Below, piece after piece: positions 48,256 to 60,893 of a stretch of 64,000 nt of DNA (position 1 is the first letter of the stretch; the number at the start of each line of letters is the position of its first letter). The DNA is from Pipra filicauda. Taxonomy: Eukaryota; Chordata; Aves; Passeriformes; Pipridae. The translations under genes and the position numbers were made by a program. The notes under the pieces are model-generated. The model had not been told where the DNA came from. It searched no databases and saw only the letters and a list, made by a program, of their open reading frames with translations. The stretch lies in NCBI RefSeq assembly GCF_003945595.2, contig NW_024104998.1:2063224-2127223 (forward strand). The letters run 5' to 3'.

Positions 48256-50605
48256 GGGGTTCCTTCTGATATGTGGCGCAGAGGAGCTTTAACTCTTTGG
48301 AGTATGCAAATGGGATTAATTTATCCAGCATATGAAGTATACAAGTATTTTAAGGATAAGAAAGGATGACATTCTACAATCAGAGAGGACTTGGTTTAAA
48401 AAAAAAAAAGAAAAAAAAAGGAAAAAACTAAAAAAAAGAAGCCATTTTTTGTTTCATACCGATACAGCACTGATGTGTATTGTTTTTCTGGCTGCAAGTT
48501 TGAAAATACGAATCTTGTCAGCCAAAAAGCAATAGGTGTGGATTTTCAAACTGAGGAATGTGCAGATGGTTTTGCCATGCCTATATTATATGTACAGAAC
48601 CAGTCAGTTTGTCATATGCTTGACCACGTTCAGGCACAAGATTTATGATTCTACATCTAGGAAATACTTCCCAGGCTTTTATCTGGGAAGCAATATGTAA
48701 GATATTTGCAAACGTATGCACACAACCGACTTTGAAAATCAGTCTGCAGTTGTAATGTTAGCTCCTTTAGGCTTAGAACATGTCCCTATGTTATCACTGT
48801 AGATAATGTGAATGGATTATGTGAGTTTTGTACTTTTTCTACCTGAGTAATTGTATTTTTCTAGCTTAATTATGAACAAATCTTCTTTAATTAACCACTA
48901 TTTTTAAAAAAAAAACACTATATGTACAAGTGTGTCTCTAGCTATCTGCGGAAGGAAAACATTATGTATGAACAGATTTAATTTTTGCTAAGTGTGGCCT
49001 TCTTTTGCCTTCCTGGAAATGCAAATAGAAACTTGCATAATCAGCTGCCTAGTGAAGCTTTGTTCTTCTAAAACAAAATAGTTCTCTTAGTTAGCAGGCA
49101 ACTTTCAGTTTGATAATGTGATTTTGGAAAATGTTGAGCAAATGTGACATTTGTGGTCTCAGATTGTAAAGTGCTTGACAGTTCATAGGATTATATGGTG
49201 AGCTGCTGTTTTTCCTGTCGTTACAAAAGCTTGTGATGTGATATCCTTTTTCTACTCAGCAAGGGCCTGGGGCACCTCTTTCCAGGGGCTCCTCCTTGAC
49301 TGCCCTTGAGTGGTCATTCAGCAGAAAAAAAATATATGAAGAATTTCTTGTGCTTTGGGCAGAAGGACAAGGTCTAACTTGGGTTTCCTGCCAGAATGCA
49401 GAGCAGACAAAGAGCTTCAGGTTATTAACTTGTATTAACTTCTGCTGCCAGGATCCTACAGAGTACTAGAATGATCCTCTAATTGACCTAGTGGTGTTTT
49501 CCTTATTTTGAAATGTAGAACATAATGCTGAATGAGTCTGATCTCAGTACTGTTTACAGGATGCTCTGTATTTGCCATACAGAATTTACTATATCGTAAA
49601 AAGACCTATTTTCAAGAAAGAGAACTTGCTGGATGTTTAAGAAGTTGTCAAGTCTTTGGGGTCTGTACTGTTTAATGGGAAATGGAGAGTGCAGGACTCT
49701 CCACTATTAACTTCTAAGAACACTAACAGGAGAGAGAGACCAGAGGTTGCACTGTGATGTTTATGTCAGGCTGTGACCGACTCACTTGCAACACCAACTG
49801 GGTGTGGACAGTTGTGCTGGGATGCTCAGGACTAGTCCAGAGCAGTGGCATCACTTCTGAGGGTTGTAAGAGACAAACACTAAGCAAGGAGACATTGAAG
49901 TTACTTAGTCTCCACAGCTTTGGCTTTGTTGTCCAAAGGACACTGAACAGTCATCTTATTTGTGTAATACTCAGTGGTTTATTACTGCAGAGACTATGTC
50001 GTGGTACCTAAATATTGTGACCTGAATGCTGCATTTGCTAAAGCAAAATACAGATAAGAGCTTTGCATTCCCATAAGCTGAATGCTCTTCAGATTTTGTA
50101 TTTTACTAGGTAATTAAATTTTGTAATGCCATATAACACATGGTGATTACACCATAAATTAGTGTAACCAGTTTCTGGAAGTGTGCACTTTAATTTCCTT
50201 TTTGAATAGTAAACTGATAAACCCTCTCTGATCAAGAGTCAGTTTTAGACAGCTAAGATAATTAGGTTTTAATGTGTTGTCCATATCAAAAATAATCCTG
50301 AGACTATACACAGTGTACAAGAAAGTAACAGTTCTCAGTTAATACTAATGAAAAATAAAAAGATTTATAAGTTTCACACTTTAGAAAATTTAAAGATACT
50401 TCTGGAGGTTATTAGGAGAATGATGCAAAAGTGGAAATAAGGTACTCATTATTGTGAGGGATAAAAGAGTAAAAACGTTTTTTAAATCTCCTGGTAATTG
50501 TTAAATCAGAAGCTGTATTTTATATCTCTGTGAAGTGATCAAGCAGTATAAATTATAAACTATTTTGTAATTCTCTTAAATAAAGACAGTTTGTAAAGAA
50601 AGAAA
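48256..50605 (+). other. ASPH: ASPH 3'UTR (about 2.3 kb)
   Basis: AT-rich sequence following the stop codon, ending about 20 nt beyond an AATAAA at 50579-50584. It includes a purine-rich A tract at 48398-48440. An earlier AATAAA at 50354-50359 and later ones at 52377 and 52414 could give shorter or longer forms. The end point is inferred from signals only. Confidence 0.7.
50579..50584 (+). terminator. ASPH: Poly(A) signal AATAAA, likely main ASPH site
   Basis: A canonical hexamer with a G/T-rich stretch (TTGGTGGTTT) about 45 nt downstream, suitable as the downstream element. Confidence 0.65.
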
Positions 50606-52376
50606 CAAAAACTTTTGAAACAAAAATTGGTGGTTTAGGAATATTTTTATTGATATTGCATTTTAGTTTCTATAGCTCAGATTAAATGCTAAAGGTAAAA
50701 TTTTGGAGTTTTATTTATGAAAATCCATGCCATCCTTCATATTGTTTCATTGTTCTTTTGAAGGCTCATACTTCATCTTTTCCAATTGCAATTGACAAAC
50801 AGATAAAATTGGCAAATAGATAAAAGTAATCTACCCAAACCCTGTGTGTGCTGGAGTAGCACTGTTCATTAGATTGTGTAGTGATACATTGGCCATTTAA
50901 AAATCTTAAGTGCCTTTAATAAGACAAGGTATACTATGAATAGCTCCTGCAACACTGAAGTGAATCTACTCCATGTCTACAAGGCAGGAAGCTGAGAGCA
51001 TGTTGTTTTGTTAGGTACAGTTACTGTATTAGCTATATACATGGGGAAGATACATATAGCAGACTACAGAAATTATGCAGTGAACAACTGGTATATTATT
51101 TTAGGTATTCCTGTTTACCAGCTGGTATTTTGTCTTGAAAAAGCTTTTCAGCATTGGAAGTGCCAAGAGAAGAAATGAATGGAAATGCTTTTTAAATGGA
51201 GATCCATTGCAATTTAACTTTTTTTTTAGTTAGGTTTATTTACAGAAGGAAATGGCAGACAAGGGCAGTGTAGTCTGTAAGGCAGACTATATACTCATCA
51301 TGATGATAGGAGGTGGGTTCCATCCTGCCTGTCATTACCTTCTTTGCATTTGTCATTACCTCTATAAGATCCTACGGTTAAATACAAGCTTCATACAGTT
51401 ATATACAAGGCATCATATGTATTTATTCATATCACAGTTAAAGAAAAGAAATAATTCTAATCCTTTGCAAGGTTTGATCTTCAAGGGCTGGATTTCAGTG
51501 ATATTTGCACTTCTTGGACAGAACAAGACCCACTTCAATGAACAGTGATTGTAACAGATCATCACAAAGACTCAGTGGCAGTGGGGGTAACAGAGATTAG
51601 GTGTTTTTCTCTGTATTAACAGAGAAAAATCACAAACCAAAGTATTTCTTCCTTAATGCTGCAGTATACTAGCCAATGTCTGTCTTTTTTGTCTGTTTAA
51701 GTTTTTGCTTTCTGCTTTAAGCAAGTTCTCTTTGACAAATCCAAATGCCTTTGAGTGTCCGTGAGCCCAGGGAAGGGAAGGGAGCTATATCCTTCTACTG
51801 GGACTTGACATCCTGTAATAGGTGGTAATGAGAGGGGATTGGGAATGGAAGAAATCCCAAAGATAAATGGGCTCAATCATCTTCTATGTTTAATGTTCCT
51901 GGAAGCTGCAAGCTTCTGCTTCTTTTTCTAACTGCTGTGTTGCCTTGCGTGGACCATCCACTGCCTTAAAGACTCACTCTTTATCATGGAGGGCAGGCTT
52001 TGTATCAATAACGTGTTGCTGTAGGAGGAGGTTAGTCTGAATGAGGTTATTCTGTACAAATACTGGTGCGTAAATCCCAGGTGTGTTGATAGGATCTGGC
52101 AGGATGTCCTTTCTGCCCTGTGCAGGCATAAAATGTTGTTGTAGATAAAGGCAATATTTTGTTAGTCCATCTGTTAGGGCTGACCATGTCCACTTGAACT
52201 ATATTGTCACTTCAGTGTAACACTTAAGAATTCAGTGAATGTTCCAGGGGCACATTAAAAACCCTTGTGCCTATTATCATCTCATTTTGTATGTATGGTT
52301 TACTCTGCTACCTTTGATATGTTGTTGCTAACCACTTGTTCTAGTAAATTGCCAATATATGGCAATATAATTGAAG

Positions 52377-52419
52377 AATAAAGGTGTGTACAGTGGTTGT
52401 AACTGCTTTAGGAAATAAA
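52377..52419 (+). terminator. Possible distal poly(A) signals
   Basis: AATAAA at 52377-52382 is followed immediately by GGTGTGTACAGTGGTTGT, a good GU-rich downstream element. A second AATAAA lies at 52414-52419. They could end a longer ASPH 3'UTR (about 4.1 kb) or a separate transcript. Confidence 0.4.
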
Positions 52420-53082
52420 GTCACTGAACATGCAATTCGATAATGATTTTTCTTTTATTTCTTTAATCCAGTTTCCATTTCAATGAAGGGATGGTATTCT
52501 TTGCAGCTAGAGCAAAGAGAGAAATAACAAACTGATCTTTGGCATTTCAGTTCTTCTATTCTTCAACATTTCCTTCTAGCAGAAGCTGGTACTGAATAAT
52601 TAATTATAAGTTGTCCTTTTCCATTTTAGCCATGACCTGTATCTGCAATCAGCATACCCTTCTGGCTACACCTTTCCTTGACTGCAGGAGGGAAGGGGGT
52701 AAATGGCTCTGCAGAGCTTTCGTTTGTTGTTGTGACCTGAATGAAACATTCTGGATTGAACCATTAATCACTGCTGAATGTGTCCAATGGGTCTCCCTGG
52801 CAGCCCACCACCACCACATGTGCACACACATGCACACGCACATATCTAATAGGCTCCTGAGTTGCCTGTGGAAAAACACATTAAAATTAAATAGTTGCAT
52901 TTCAAATTGTGCGCGTCTGCTGCCCACACAGCTCATTCCACTTTAGCTGACAGTTTTATGAGGGCTTCCAAAGTTAAGAACAATTTTTGCTAGATACTGA
53001 AATGTGACCTCCCCCCTATATAAGCAGCATGGATGAGGCAGTCACAAAGTAGCATGTTGAATGGCATTATGCTGGCATTGGG

Positions 53083-53127
53083 GTTTTGGGGGGTTTTTTG
53101 GTGTTTTTTTTTTTCTTTTTTTTTAAA
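53083..53127. repeat. G/T low-complexity tract
   Basis: GGGG and T-runs alternate (GGGGTTTTGGGGGGTTTTTTGG), then poly-T. It may be G-quadruplex prone. Confidence 0.85.
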
Positions 53128-53518
53128 TGCAAAATCCTTCTGTAAAACTCAAATACTGTGTAAATGATGATTCTGCCCTCTGATGCAGATTACACTTACT
53201 GATTACAGTGCAAAGTTTAAATTCGAGATGCTTTTCTTTAAAACTCAACCCCTTAGCTTCTATAAAATGAGCATCCCTGATGAAGTCTTCAGGAAAACTA
53301 CTGACATACCCTGGTTTCTTTAAACAGAGAATGCAGTTCCACCATTTCCAATATTTTGATGTCATAACTCAAAAAAAAAAAGAAATTCTTTGTATATGGA
53401 CAGATTCCTGTGTCAATAGAAATTTCTCAGTTTTTGTTCAGCGTCGGCTGCACGGACGGATGGCTGGTGACAGTTGTTACTTGGTCAGGAAACATGAAGG
53501 ACTTGCCATCAAGCAAAA

Positions 53519-53550
53519 CACATGTGTGTGTGCATGTGTCTGTGTGTGGT
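53519..53550. repeat. Imperfect (TG)n
   Basis: A CACATGTGTGTGTGCATGTG-type run continuing into TGTGTGTGG. Confidence 0.85.
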
Positions 53551-55835
53551 GTGCTCTGTGGGTCTCTGGTACGGTGGAAGTCTGTTCATGGATCTGTGTC
53601 TGCTGGGCATGTGGGACCTCAGTCCAGAGCCAGCAGTGGTTGGGTGTTCTCGCTTTCCCCCGGGTCTTCGTGTTTCAGTGTGCCAGCTTCCACCACGGAC
53701 TGGGACCTGAAAGCAAGAAGACACACGTGCTAGCAAGGACTGCTGCAGAAGCACTCACCTTCCTGCTTTTGTTTTATGATCTTTCTTTGCTTTAGTCCAT
53801 TTTCATCTTTATGGCTTCTTAATTATTTTCTGTGGAAAGCATAAGGAATTTGAGAAACATTCCTTTAAATACGAACAGGGATGTGACTCACTGGAAATCT
53901 CAAATGCTGTCAAAATATTTAATGCTTACCTACTATCCATAATGCTGAACATGCTCACCAACTTAAAGACCTGACCCTGCAATACCATGAGGTCTGTGGG
54001 TGCTTGATGTCTTCCTAGGCAAAACTGCTTGTGTGAAGCAAGCTGACTGCTGGAAAGCAGTTATTTGCACAAGTGCTTGCAGGGGCGAGTCTCAGCTCAT
54101 GCTTGTTGCAAATCTCAAGAAATACAAGTAGACAAATCACATGATGTAGGAGTTTAAGGGGCAGGGCTACCATGAGTTACGCAAGATCAATGAAGAAGCC
54201 AGAGTTAATATGACAATGAGGAAGCTTCTGGTGTGCCCAGTCCTGCATTTTTTCTTCCTGTCTACACCCCTGAAGGAGAACTTTATTCAGGGCTAGTCTA
54301 TTTTATACTTATTTCTGTCTTCAAGGTGGGAAGCATAACTGAACCATTGTTATTAGTGGACCAAAAAACTCCAGCATGTAAAAAAATGAGTAAACACTAG
54401 AGAAAGTAGAACATCATGATTTCTTGCAGTAACAAAAGCTGAATGGGCTTAAAATAGTGGAAAAATTCAAGACTCTTTCATTTTCTGAGGTTTGTGTGCT
54501 CTAATGTTTGCTTGCCTATTGAAGGAGGATCTGATGAGTTTATTATTACAGAGATTTGTTATCTTCCATTTTCTCTGCTTTGGGCTAGAAGTTGCCTCTT
54601 AGCAAGTTTGGAGTGGACAATGAGCTTTAGAACAAAATCACTGTGTGATTCGGGAACTTTTATAAAGGGATCTTTTTCAAAAGTGGGGGTAGAGTCATCC
54701 AGCCCAGTCATTCACATAGTGCATAGTATCATTTTAAGGAGCCAGTTTTCTCATGGTTAGCTTTTTATAATTAGGGGTAGCTCTCACTCCCTACATGATG
54801 TGTTTGTGGTTCCCAGTTGTTCATTTAAGCTTTAGCTATTTCATGAAATTAGATGTCACCTCTCTTTTGATAAGAATCCTTAATAAATTCCATCCTTTGG
54901 TACTGTAGCACTTGATCAGGATTGAATACCATGACTGTGAATAACTTGTATCATAATTATACTTATGCCTGGAGCTTTCATTAAAGCATAATTAAAAAAT
55001 TTAATTTAAAAAAAAATCTCCAAAGAAAGATAATAAAAACTGGTTGCTCAATGGGAAGATTTTATGCCAAAATTTTCAGAGAAAATTTTGTTTGCCCAAA
55101 TGTTTTCTCTGCATATTTTTTACAAATATGTGACATGCATAATGTTTATGATTGCATTTTAATATAGAAAAGCAACTGCTTTGGGATATTATGCAAAACA
55201 GCAATTTACATATTTCCAGTACGTGGCAGTAAAAACTAATCATATGGCTTCAAAGCTGATACAGAATGGATTTAAATCACAACATTAGCAGGTTTTTACT
55301 TTCTTTTCTGGATTGCCAGATTAAATTGTTATTAAATAGTACTGATTAATACTTGTCACCAATGTATTGCTTCTGTCTGATCCACTGCCCTTCAATGGAT
55401 GTAAAAAGTTGCATATCCTTTGCAGCATTTGCCAGCACACAGCAGAAAGTTTCCTTTCTAAGTCAACTGTGAAAAATCTCACAATTTTGCCTTTTGTGGT
55501 CACAGCTGATCACCTCTGCTTTCACGTCATTACATACACAAAACTTCTTGCATCTAGAACAGCAAGATACCAGTTTCTCCTCCATACTGGTACTTGGATT
55601 CACACCACCTTGGGAAAAATGTAATGCCAAGCCCTGTGTGCAGGTCCCATGCTATTCCTTTTCACACAGAGACAAAATAGCCAGAGCATCAAGTAGATGC
55701 ATTGTAACCCACCTGACCTCCAAATTCAAAATGCCAAATGATTCAAATGCTATGCCCAGCCTTTCTGAATAATGTGAAGAGGGATCAAATTGGGATTTTC
55801 GTATCTGCTAAGCTCTGCAGCAACAATTTCTGTTC

Positions 55836-55868
55836 TATTTCTGCTAAAAGCTGCTTTTAGCAGAAATA
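55836..55868. repeat. Perfect inverted repeat, 15-bp arms, 3-nt loop
   Basis: The arm TATTTCTGCTAAAAG (55836-55850) and its exact complement (55854-55868) are separated by CTG. It is about 5 kb downstream of the ASPH poly(A) signal. Confidence 0.96.
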
Positions 55869-58800
55869 TATATCCTAAAATAAGCAATTCTCACATCTGT
55901 CTGAAGGGCACAGTCATGGTTTGAACAATCATCGCTATTTTCTAAGACACCACAAAAAAAGGACTTGTATTTGGATTTGCATTTTCCTAATACATCATGG
56001 TTTTGTTTTGTTTTTTTTCTGAAAAATGCTTGTGACTCTGGGTTTTATAAAACTTGTAGAGGACTCCTGTCCTTCTGGAGTAACAGGTGGAGGCCAAGAG
56101 GCCATCATAGTGCCTAAAATCATACAATTTAATTACACTTAGAAGAATTAATGCAGCTAGTTTCTAACGTTCAAGACATGTCAAAGTCATTTTGACCTAG
56201 GCAAGGAATGAACTAATCATCTAAGCAGGAAACAAAAATTACATTGGCCGACTCCTCCTATCAATACATTTTAGTCACTTGTGTTTTGATGTGTCTCACC
56301 ATCAGACATCTATGGTCACTGTGTGATAAATGACAGAGAGAAATAAACATTCCCAGGGTGCTATTCATCTGACCTGTTCTAAACATATGGTCTAAACATT
56401 ATGATTCATTGGTTACCTACATTCAAGTTCCTGTTCTGATGAGTTCTCATCTGTTAACACCAGAAAGAACAGGTTTCATGACTTGTGAGGCAATGTTTCC
56501 TACATATCATGGCCTGGACTGCCTCACACCTTCAATATTCACCTTCACTATATTACCTTCAATACTCACCAGAAATGTGACACTTGTCCTGCAACTCTGG
56601 AATTTTAAATGAGCATAATTGAATTCAAAGACTTCTGGTTTTCCTCCTTTTTCAGCTAAAAATTCTCAGGAACCAGTTTGAAAGATGCTTGTTTTTGGAG
56701 GATCTGGTTGACTTAAATTTTTTAGCAAAAGTAGACAACTGTTTGTATCACATGGATAGGGTCACTGCCCTAAGCTGGCAGACAATGTGCTTGTCTTTCT
56801 TTAACATGATCCACGCAGGAGACTTAACTCCTGTAAAAGTACATGATCACAGTGGGGTGGGAGCTAAATCCAAAGCAATTAAAAGACAAGTCAATGCCCA
56901 CAGACTTTACTACTGTAGATTGCAAGGCTAGATAACCTTGCTTAGGAGAGCAAAGTGAAAATGTAAAGAGAAATGAATTCCAAGTCTCACTTCTGAACCC
57001 TAGGTACCATCTGAGTGTGGTCCATTTAAAGCGTCAATCAACCCCCCCATGGTTGTTATACTGTTCAGCAAGAATATTTGGAAATCTGGAAAATCAACAG
57101 TACCCAGCTGTTTCTCCAGCAGGCCAGCCATATATTTCAAATGACAGCACTGCATAGGTATGTACATCAATATCTAAGAGAACAGATGGCTTTATGTGTG
57201 TGGTCACTTTAATGCAACTGTCTGCAGTTCAGTCAAAAACCATGTAAGACTGGATGCAGGCCTTCTAGCTGCACTGGTTTCAGGAGGCTCTTGTCAGAGT
57301 ATAGCTGCTGTCATTCAGCTCACAGGAGTTGATGTGTGTTGGGCATCAGTTTTGTTTCCCATAAAAGGTACAGTCCCAAAATCCTGCACTGAGCTAACAG
57401 TAACTGCCAAATATCATAGCATGTTTGTCTGAACAGACATCTTCCAGTTCTCTGATCCCTCATTTTATACTTTTCATCACAGCAATGCTGCTGTGCTGCA
57501 GCTCACAGGAGTGAGGATGTGTTTGTGCTGGCCTTCCTTTCAGGGTGTTTGTGGTGGAAAAAGGAGGGTGGCATGTTTTTTTCCCTAAGAGCAGGAGGCT
57601 TCAAACTCTCAGTGACACATTGCAGATCACAGTGTGACTCTATTTTCTAACTCTCACCTTCCATCTGCTCATTTTCCTCAACTTCCATTCACATTTCACC
57701 AGTATCTCAGTGCTTTTCATCTCCCAATTATTCATTCCCTTTACAAAACATAATAAGCATTTTTTTAAAATCACACCCATGAATGTTTGTATCGACAAGG
57801 TCTGACAGGCATTTCTTTCTCTGCCTTCCTTCCTTCCCATCAGACTGCAGATGGTGGTGCAGCACCTCAGAGTGTGTTCTGCAACACACCTTCAGTGTAT
57901 GGCTTTATCAAGCGTGAAAAACAAGGCTTATTCCCCAGTATCACAGAAACAGTGCAGATGTACGAGTGTGAAAGGTGCTCTTTTGTTATTGAAAGCACTT
58001 AAAAATGAAATGCTTCCCAGGTGGTGTGGGCAGATGCCGCAAACCCTGCTCAGCAGTGCACAACCCCAGCACAGGAGCCATGACATGTGGCTCTCTGCCC
58101 AGGCTCATAAGCCCTGCTCAAATCTCTCGTCAGTGCAAGTCTGCAGCTTCTCCTTGTGCTGGCTCACAACTTTGCATGAAGATAGCAGAGTACTGTGCTG
58201 CAGAGACCTGCCTGGAGTGGCAGCTTTGGTACACCAACCACAGCACTGCAAAGAGATGCAGCAGCATCAATGTCTAGGGGCATAGTTGGGCTGTGAAAGT
58301 GATCCACTGGCATTGTGAGTCAAGGGGAAAAGCAGCATGAAAACTGTGGCATAACCTTACTGCCAGTCCAGGGCTTAGCCAACAGGACAGCAGTGGCAAG
58401 CTGCTGCACTTCCCAAATGGAAACTGACTTTGTGGCCACTGTGGCAGCAATGATCACCTTTCTCCCTCGTGTTGAGCACACCCTGGGGAGAGGTCTCTGA
58501 GTAGTACCTTGGCACATCAAAGTCAGGGGCAACCCTGGCCCAGATCTGTGCCTAACTAACTAATTGTGTGAAGAAGTCACTGTGAGTGCGCCTGCACTGC
58601 TAAAGAGGCAACTGCTGCAGAGTGAAGCCCAGCACAAAACCCCTCATCCTACCTATGCCTGACAGCTCTCTCCATACCTTTCCTTTCCTGACATCTGGTC
58701 ACGGCTGCTTGTCTCCACTGCACAGCTCACTGCAGGGTGTGCACCAGAGAGGGGTAGGGATGACACTGTACCGCTTTCGGCTCTAACCGTGGCCTGGCCA

Positions 58801-59630
58801 GCTGGGCACCCAGTCATGACCTGTCCCTTAGCCCACACCACACCCCTGGGGTGCAGTGCATACCCTTTGGCACTTGCCAAGTTCTCTGGTGGGCTATGAC
58901 ACAGCTCTCAGCTTACTGTAGACACTCTGAATCATGAAAACATACAGAAATGCTTAAGTATTTGACACAGCACATGTAGTCTCATATCTTCAGGACACTG
59001 AGACCCAGAGGGGAGCAAGAGCTAGGCACTATGCAGGGCAAATGCAGCCAGACTCCTCTGGCAGAGGCTATCCCTGGGTAATACAGACAGGAATTGGTCT
59101 GTGCCGCCAACCTGGGAACTAGGGTGCACATCTCAGTCTTTCTTCATCAGTGTGGATTTGCCATATATCTCCCACTTCTAAGTTCTCTGAGCTTCTGTGT
59201 CAAAATTTTGCCTAGGTCACAATCCCAAGTCCAGGGCAGGAGAAAGGCATGGATGGGAGCTTGGCCTCTTCATTTCCTTTCTCTGCTATAGACTGAGTCT
59301 TCCACATGCTTTTTGTCACGTAGAAGGAATAGGAGAACCTGCTTGAGACAGGAGTTCCTGGAAGGCACTTAATCCCCTGGAGTCCCATATGTCACCTATC
59401 AAAAGGTAAGCCTAGTAGTGGGACCAAATAAAGACAACACTGCAGCAGCAAACACCAATGTACAGCAGATTCAGCAGAGCTACTATAGAGTATGCAGAAT
59501 TTGATATCTAAACAACGAATTTCAGGCCAGCTAATGAAAAAATTTCTTCCCAAACTTTATGAATATTCATGAACACACACACATGCACTTGTCATCACCA
59601 CTTATGCTTTTTCTGCTCATCCCCATTTCC

Positions 59631-59847
59631 TTGCCCACCAAATGCTCTTTTTAGCCCAACAGCTTCAAGTCCCCTTGTTCAGACATTCCAGTCCTTTACT
59701 CCTGCCTCATCTTTCAGCCTGCCTTTTTTGCTCCCATTCCAGTGACTCCAGTTCTCAAAATCTCAGACACTGAATCATAGTCTCTTCACTGCTGTGTGGC
59801 AATAACAGGGCAGATGGAGCCCTGAGAGTAGAGGGGACCAGTCTTCC
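59631..59847 (+). repeat. Diverged local repeat, copy 1
   Basis: Shares ordered blocks with the second copy (60691-60893): TTGCCCACCAA, TAGCCCA, CCTCATCTTTCAG followed by a CTGCCTT block, GCAGATGGAGCCCTGAGAG, and CAGTCTTCC. Both are in direct orientation, about 1.06 kb apart. Confidence 0.75.
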
Positions 59848-60690
59848 TACTTCCCCATCATACATCAGAAGTTTCCTGTTCTTAACAAGAACAGCACTAC
59901 AGCATGAAAGCAACCCTGCAGATGCACTATTTAGGCTGGAAAGTCAAGCACCGCCACAGTGTGAAAAGCCAAAATATAGGCTGTGGGAGCAGCAGTCACT
60001 TGGCCAGGTGTGTGGGGGTGTTGTGACCCCCGCATTGCTCCCTGGCCCCAAGGGCACACACTTATTTCTCAGAGAGCTCTTTCCTCCCTCAGTGCTCAGC
60101 TCAGATAGTGCTGTGCTAGTAAGTGGCTATTTATTTTGCTTTCTTGTAGCAGTTCAGTGTGTGGCTCTGTGACACATTTGCTGCATATTAGTCCAAGCCT
60201 GCTCTGAAGATAGCCTTTGTTAATTCCCTCCTGAGCTTTTCTGTGGAGTTCATCAATGCAGCACTTGTGTGCCTCTTAAATGCTAATTCATTTACTGCCA
60301 TAGCATGACTGTGAGAGTTGGTTTTCTTTTAATTTTCATTTTGCACGTGAAGAGCTGAAGCGCAGTGAGATTAGGGTACAAGTATTCCTCTAATATGGGG
60401 TGCCCATTTCCCAATGCTGAAGGTCTGATTTTGCAGAGTCCTCAGCATTAAATGACAGCATGAATGTTCAAAGCACGTGTTGGATATTTCTATACCCCAA
60501 AGTCTATAGCTTGGCAGGTTGAAAATAAGCAACATGAAATCTCACCATCTGTGTGAAATTTGGTTTAAGCTACTTGCCAGCCTGACACAGGGGCTCAGGG
60601 GGAGAGTGAGAGTAGGATCTACTTCTCCAGTGTTGCACCCGACAGCCTGAACCAAAGGATCACTCCTGGTCTCCATCAGCAAGCAAATGC

Positions 60691-60893
60691 TTGCCCACCA
60701 AGCGTGCGTCCTAGCCCAGCTGCTTCCAGTCTGTTATGCCCACCTCATCTTTCAGTCTGCCTTACGGCTTCCATCCCTGTGACCCAAGTGCCCAGTATCC
60801 CAGGTGGGTTCACCGCCAAATCCTCATCTCTCCAATTCTCCTGCCAAGAGCAGAGAGGATGCAGCCCTGAGAGCAAGGGGTGTCAGTCTTCCA
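60691..60893 (+). repeat. Diverged local repeat, copy 2
   Basis: The partner of 59631-59847, shorter by small deletions. I do not recognise it as a known family; it could be an old tandem duplication or two copies of an unnamed interspersed repeat. Confidence 0.75.

Larger units (their letters stand above)
3731..50605 (+). other. ASPH: ASPH gene, 3' portion (12 coding exons plus 3'UTR)
   Basis: Aspartyl/asparaginyl beta-hydroxylase is a type II ER membrane protein whose luminal catalytic domain hydroxylates Asp/Asn in EGF-like domains, using Fe(II), O2 and 2-oxoglutarate. Twelve exons (3731-3772, 14157-14242, 16311-16397, 18317-18467, 19505-19641, 25051-25149, 25839-25928, 29370-29507, 35541-35676, 36539-36630, 41467-41600, 48105-48255) join with compatible phases into 446 residues plus stop. 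This matches the C-terminal 446 of the human protein's 758 residues (compared from memory) with no length difference. All introns are GT-AG. The same locus in mammals also makes junctin, junctate and humbug from upstream exons, which are outside this window. The gene is split only by the window edge; no inactivating change is seen. Confidence 0.97.
50606..55835. other. Downstream region, no gene supported
   Basis: AT-rich sequence after ASPH with a G/T homopolymer-rich stretch (53083-53127) and an imperfect TG repeat (53519-53550). It includes a 171-codon reading frame at 53280-53795 that I do not accept as a gene, because its second half is TG-repeat-driven Cys/Val. Confidence 0.6.

Noticed and set aside
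53280..53795. 171-codon plus-strand reading frame, the longest in the window
   Set aside because: The middle is driven by a TG-type repeat (Cys/Val/Trp-rich), overlapping frames on both strands are also open, and no domain, conserved motif or splice partner is visible.
57851..58285. 144-codon frame and an overlapping Cys-rich 90-codon frame (58005-58277)
   Set aside because: The Cys pattern fits no family I know. Two overlapping frames are open together in a less AT-rich stretch, as expected by chance. No signal peptide-like start.
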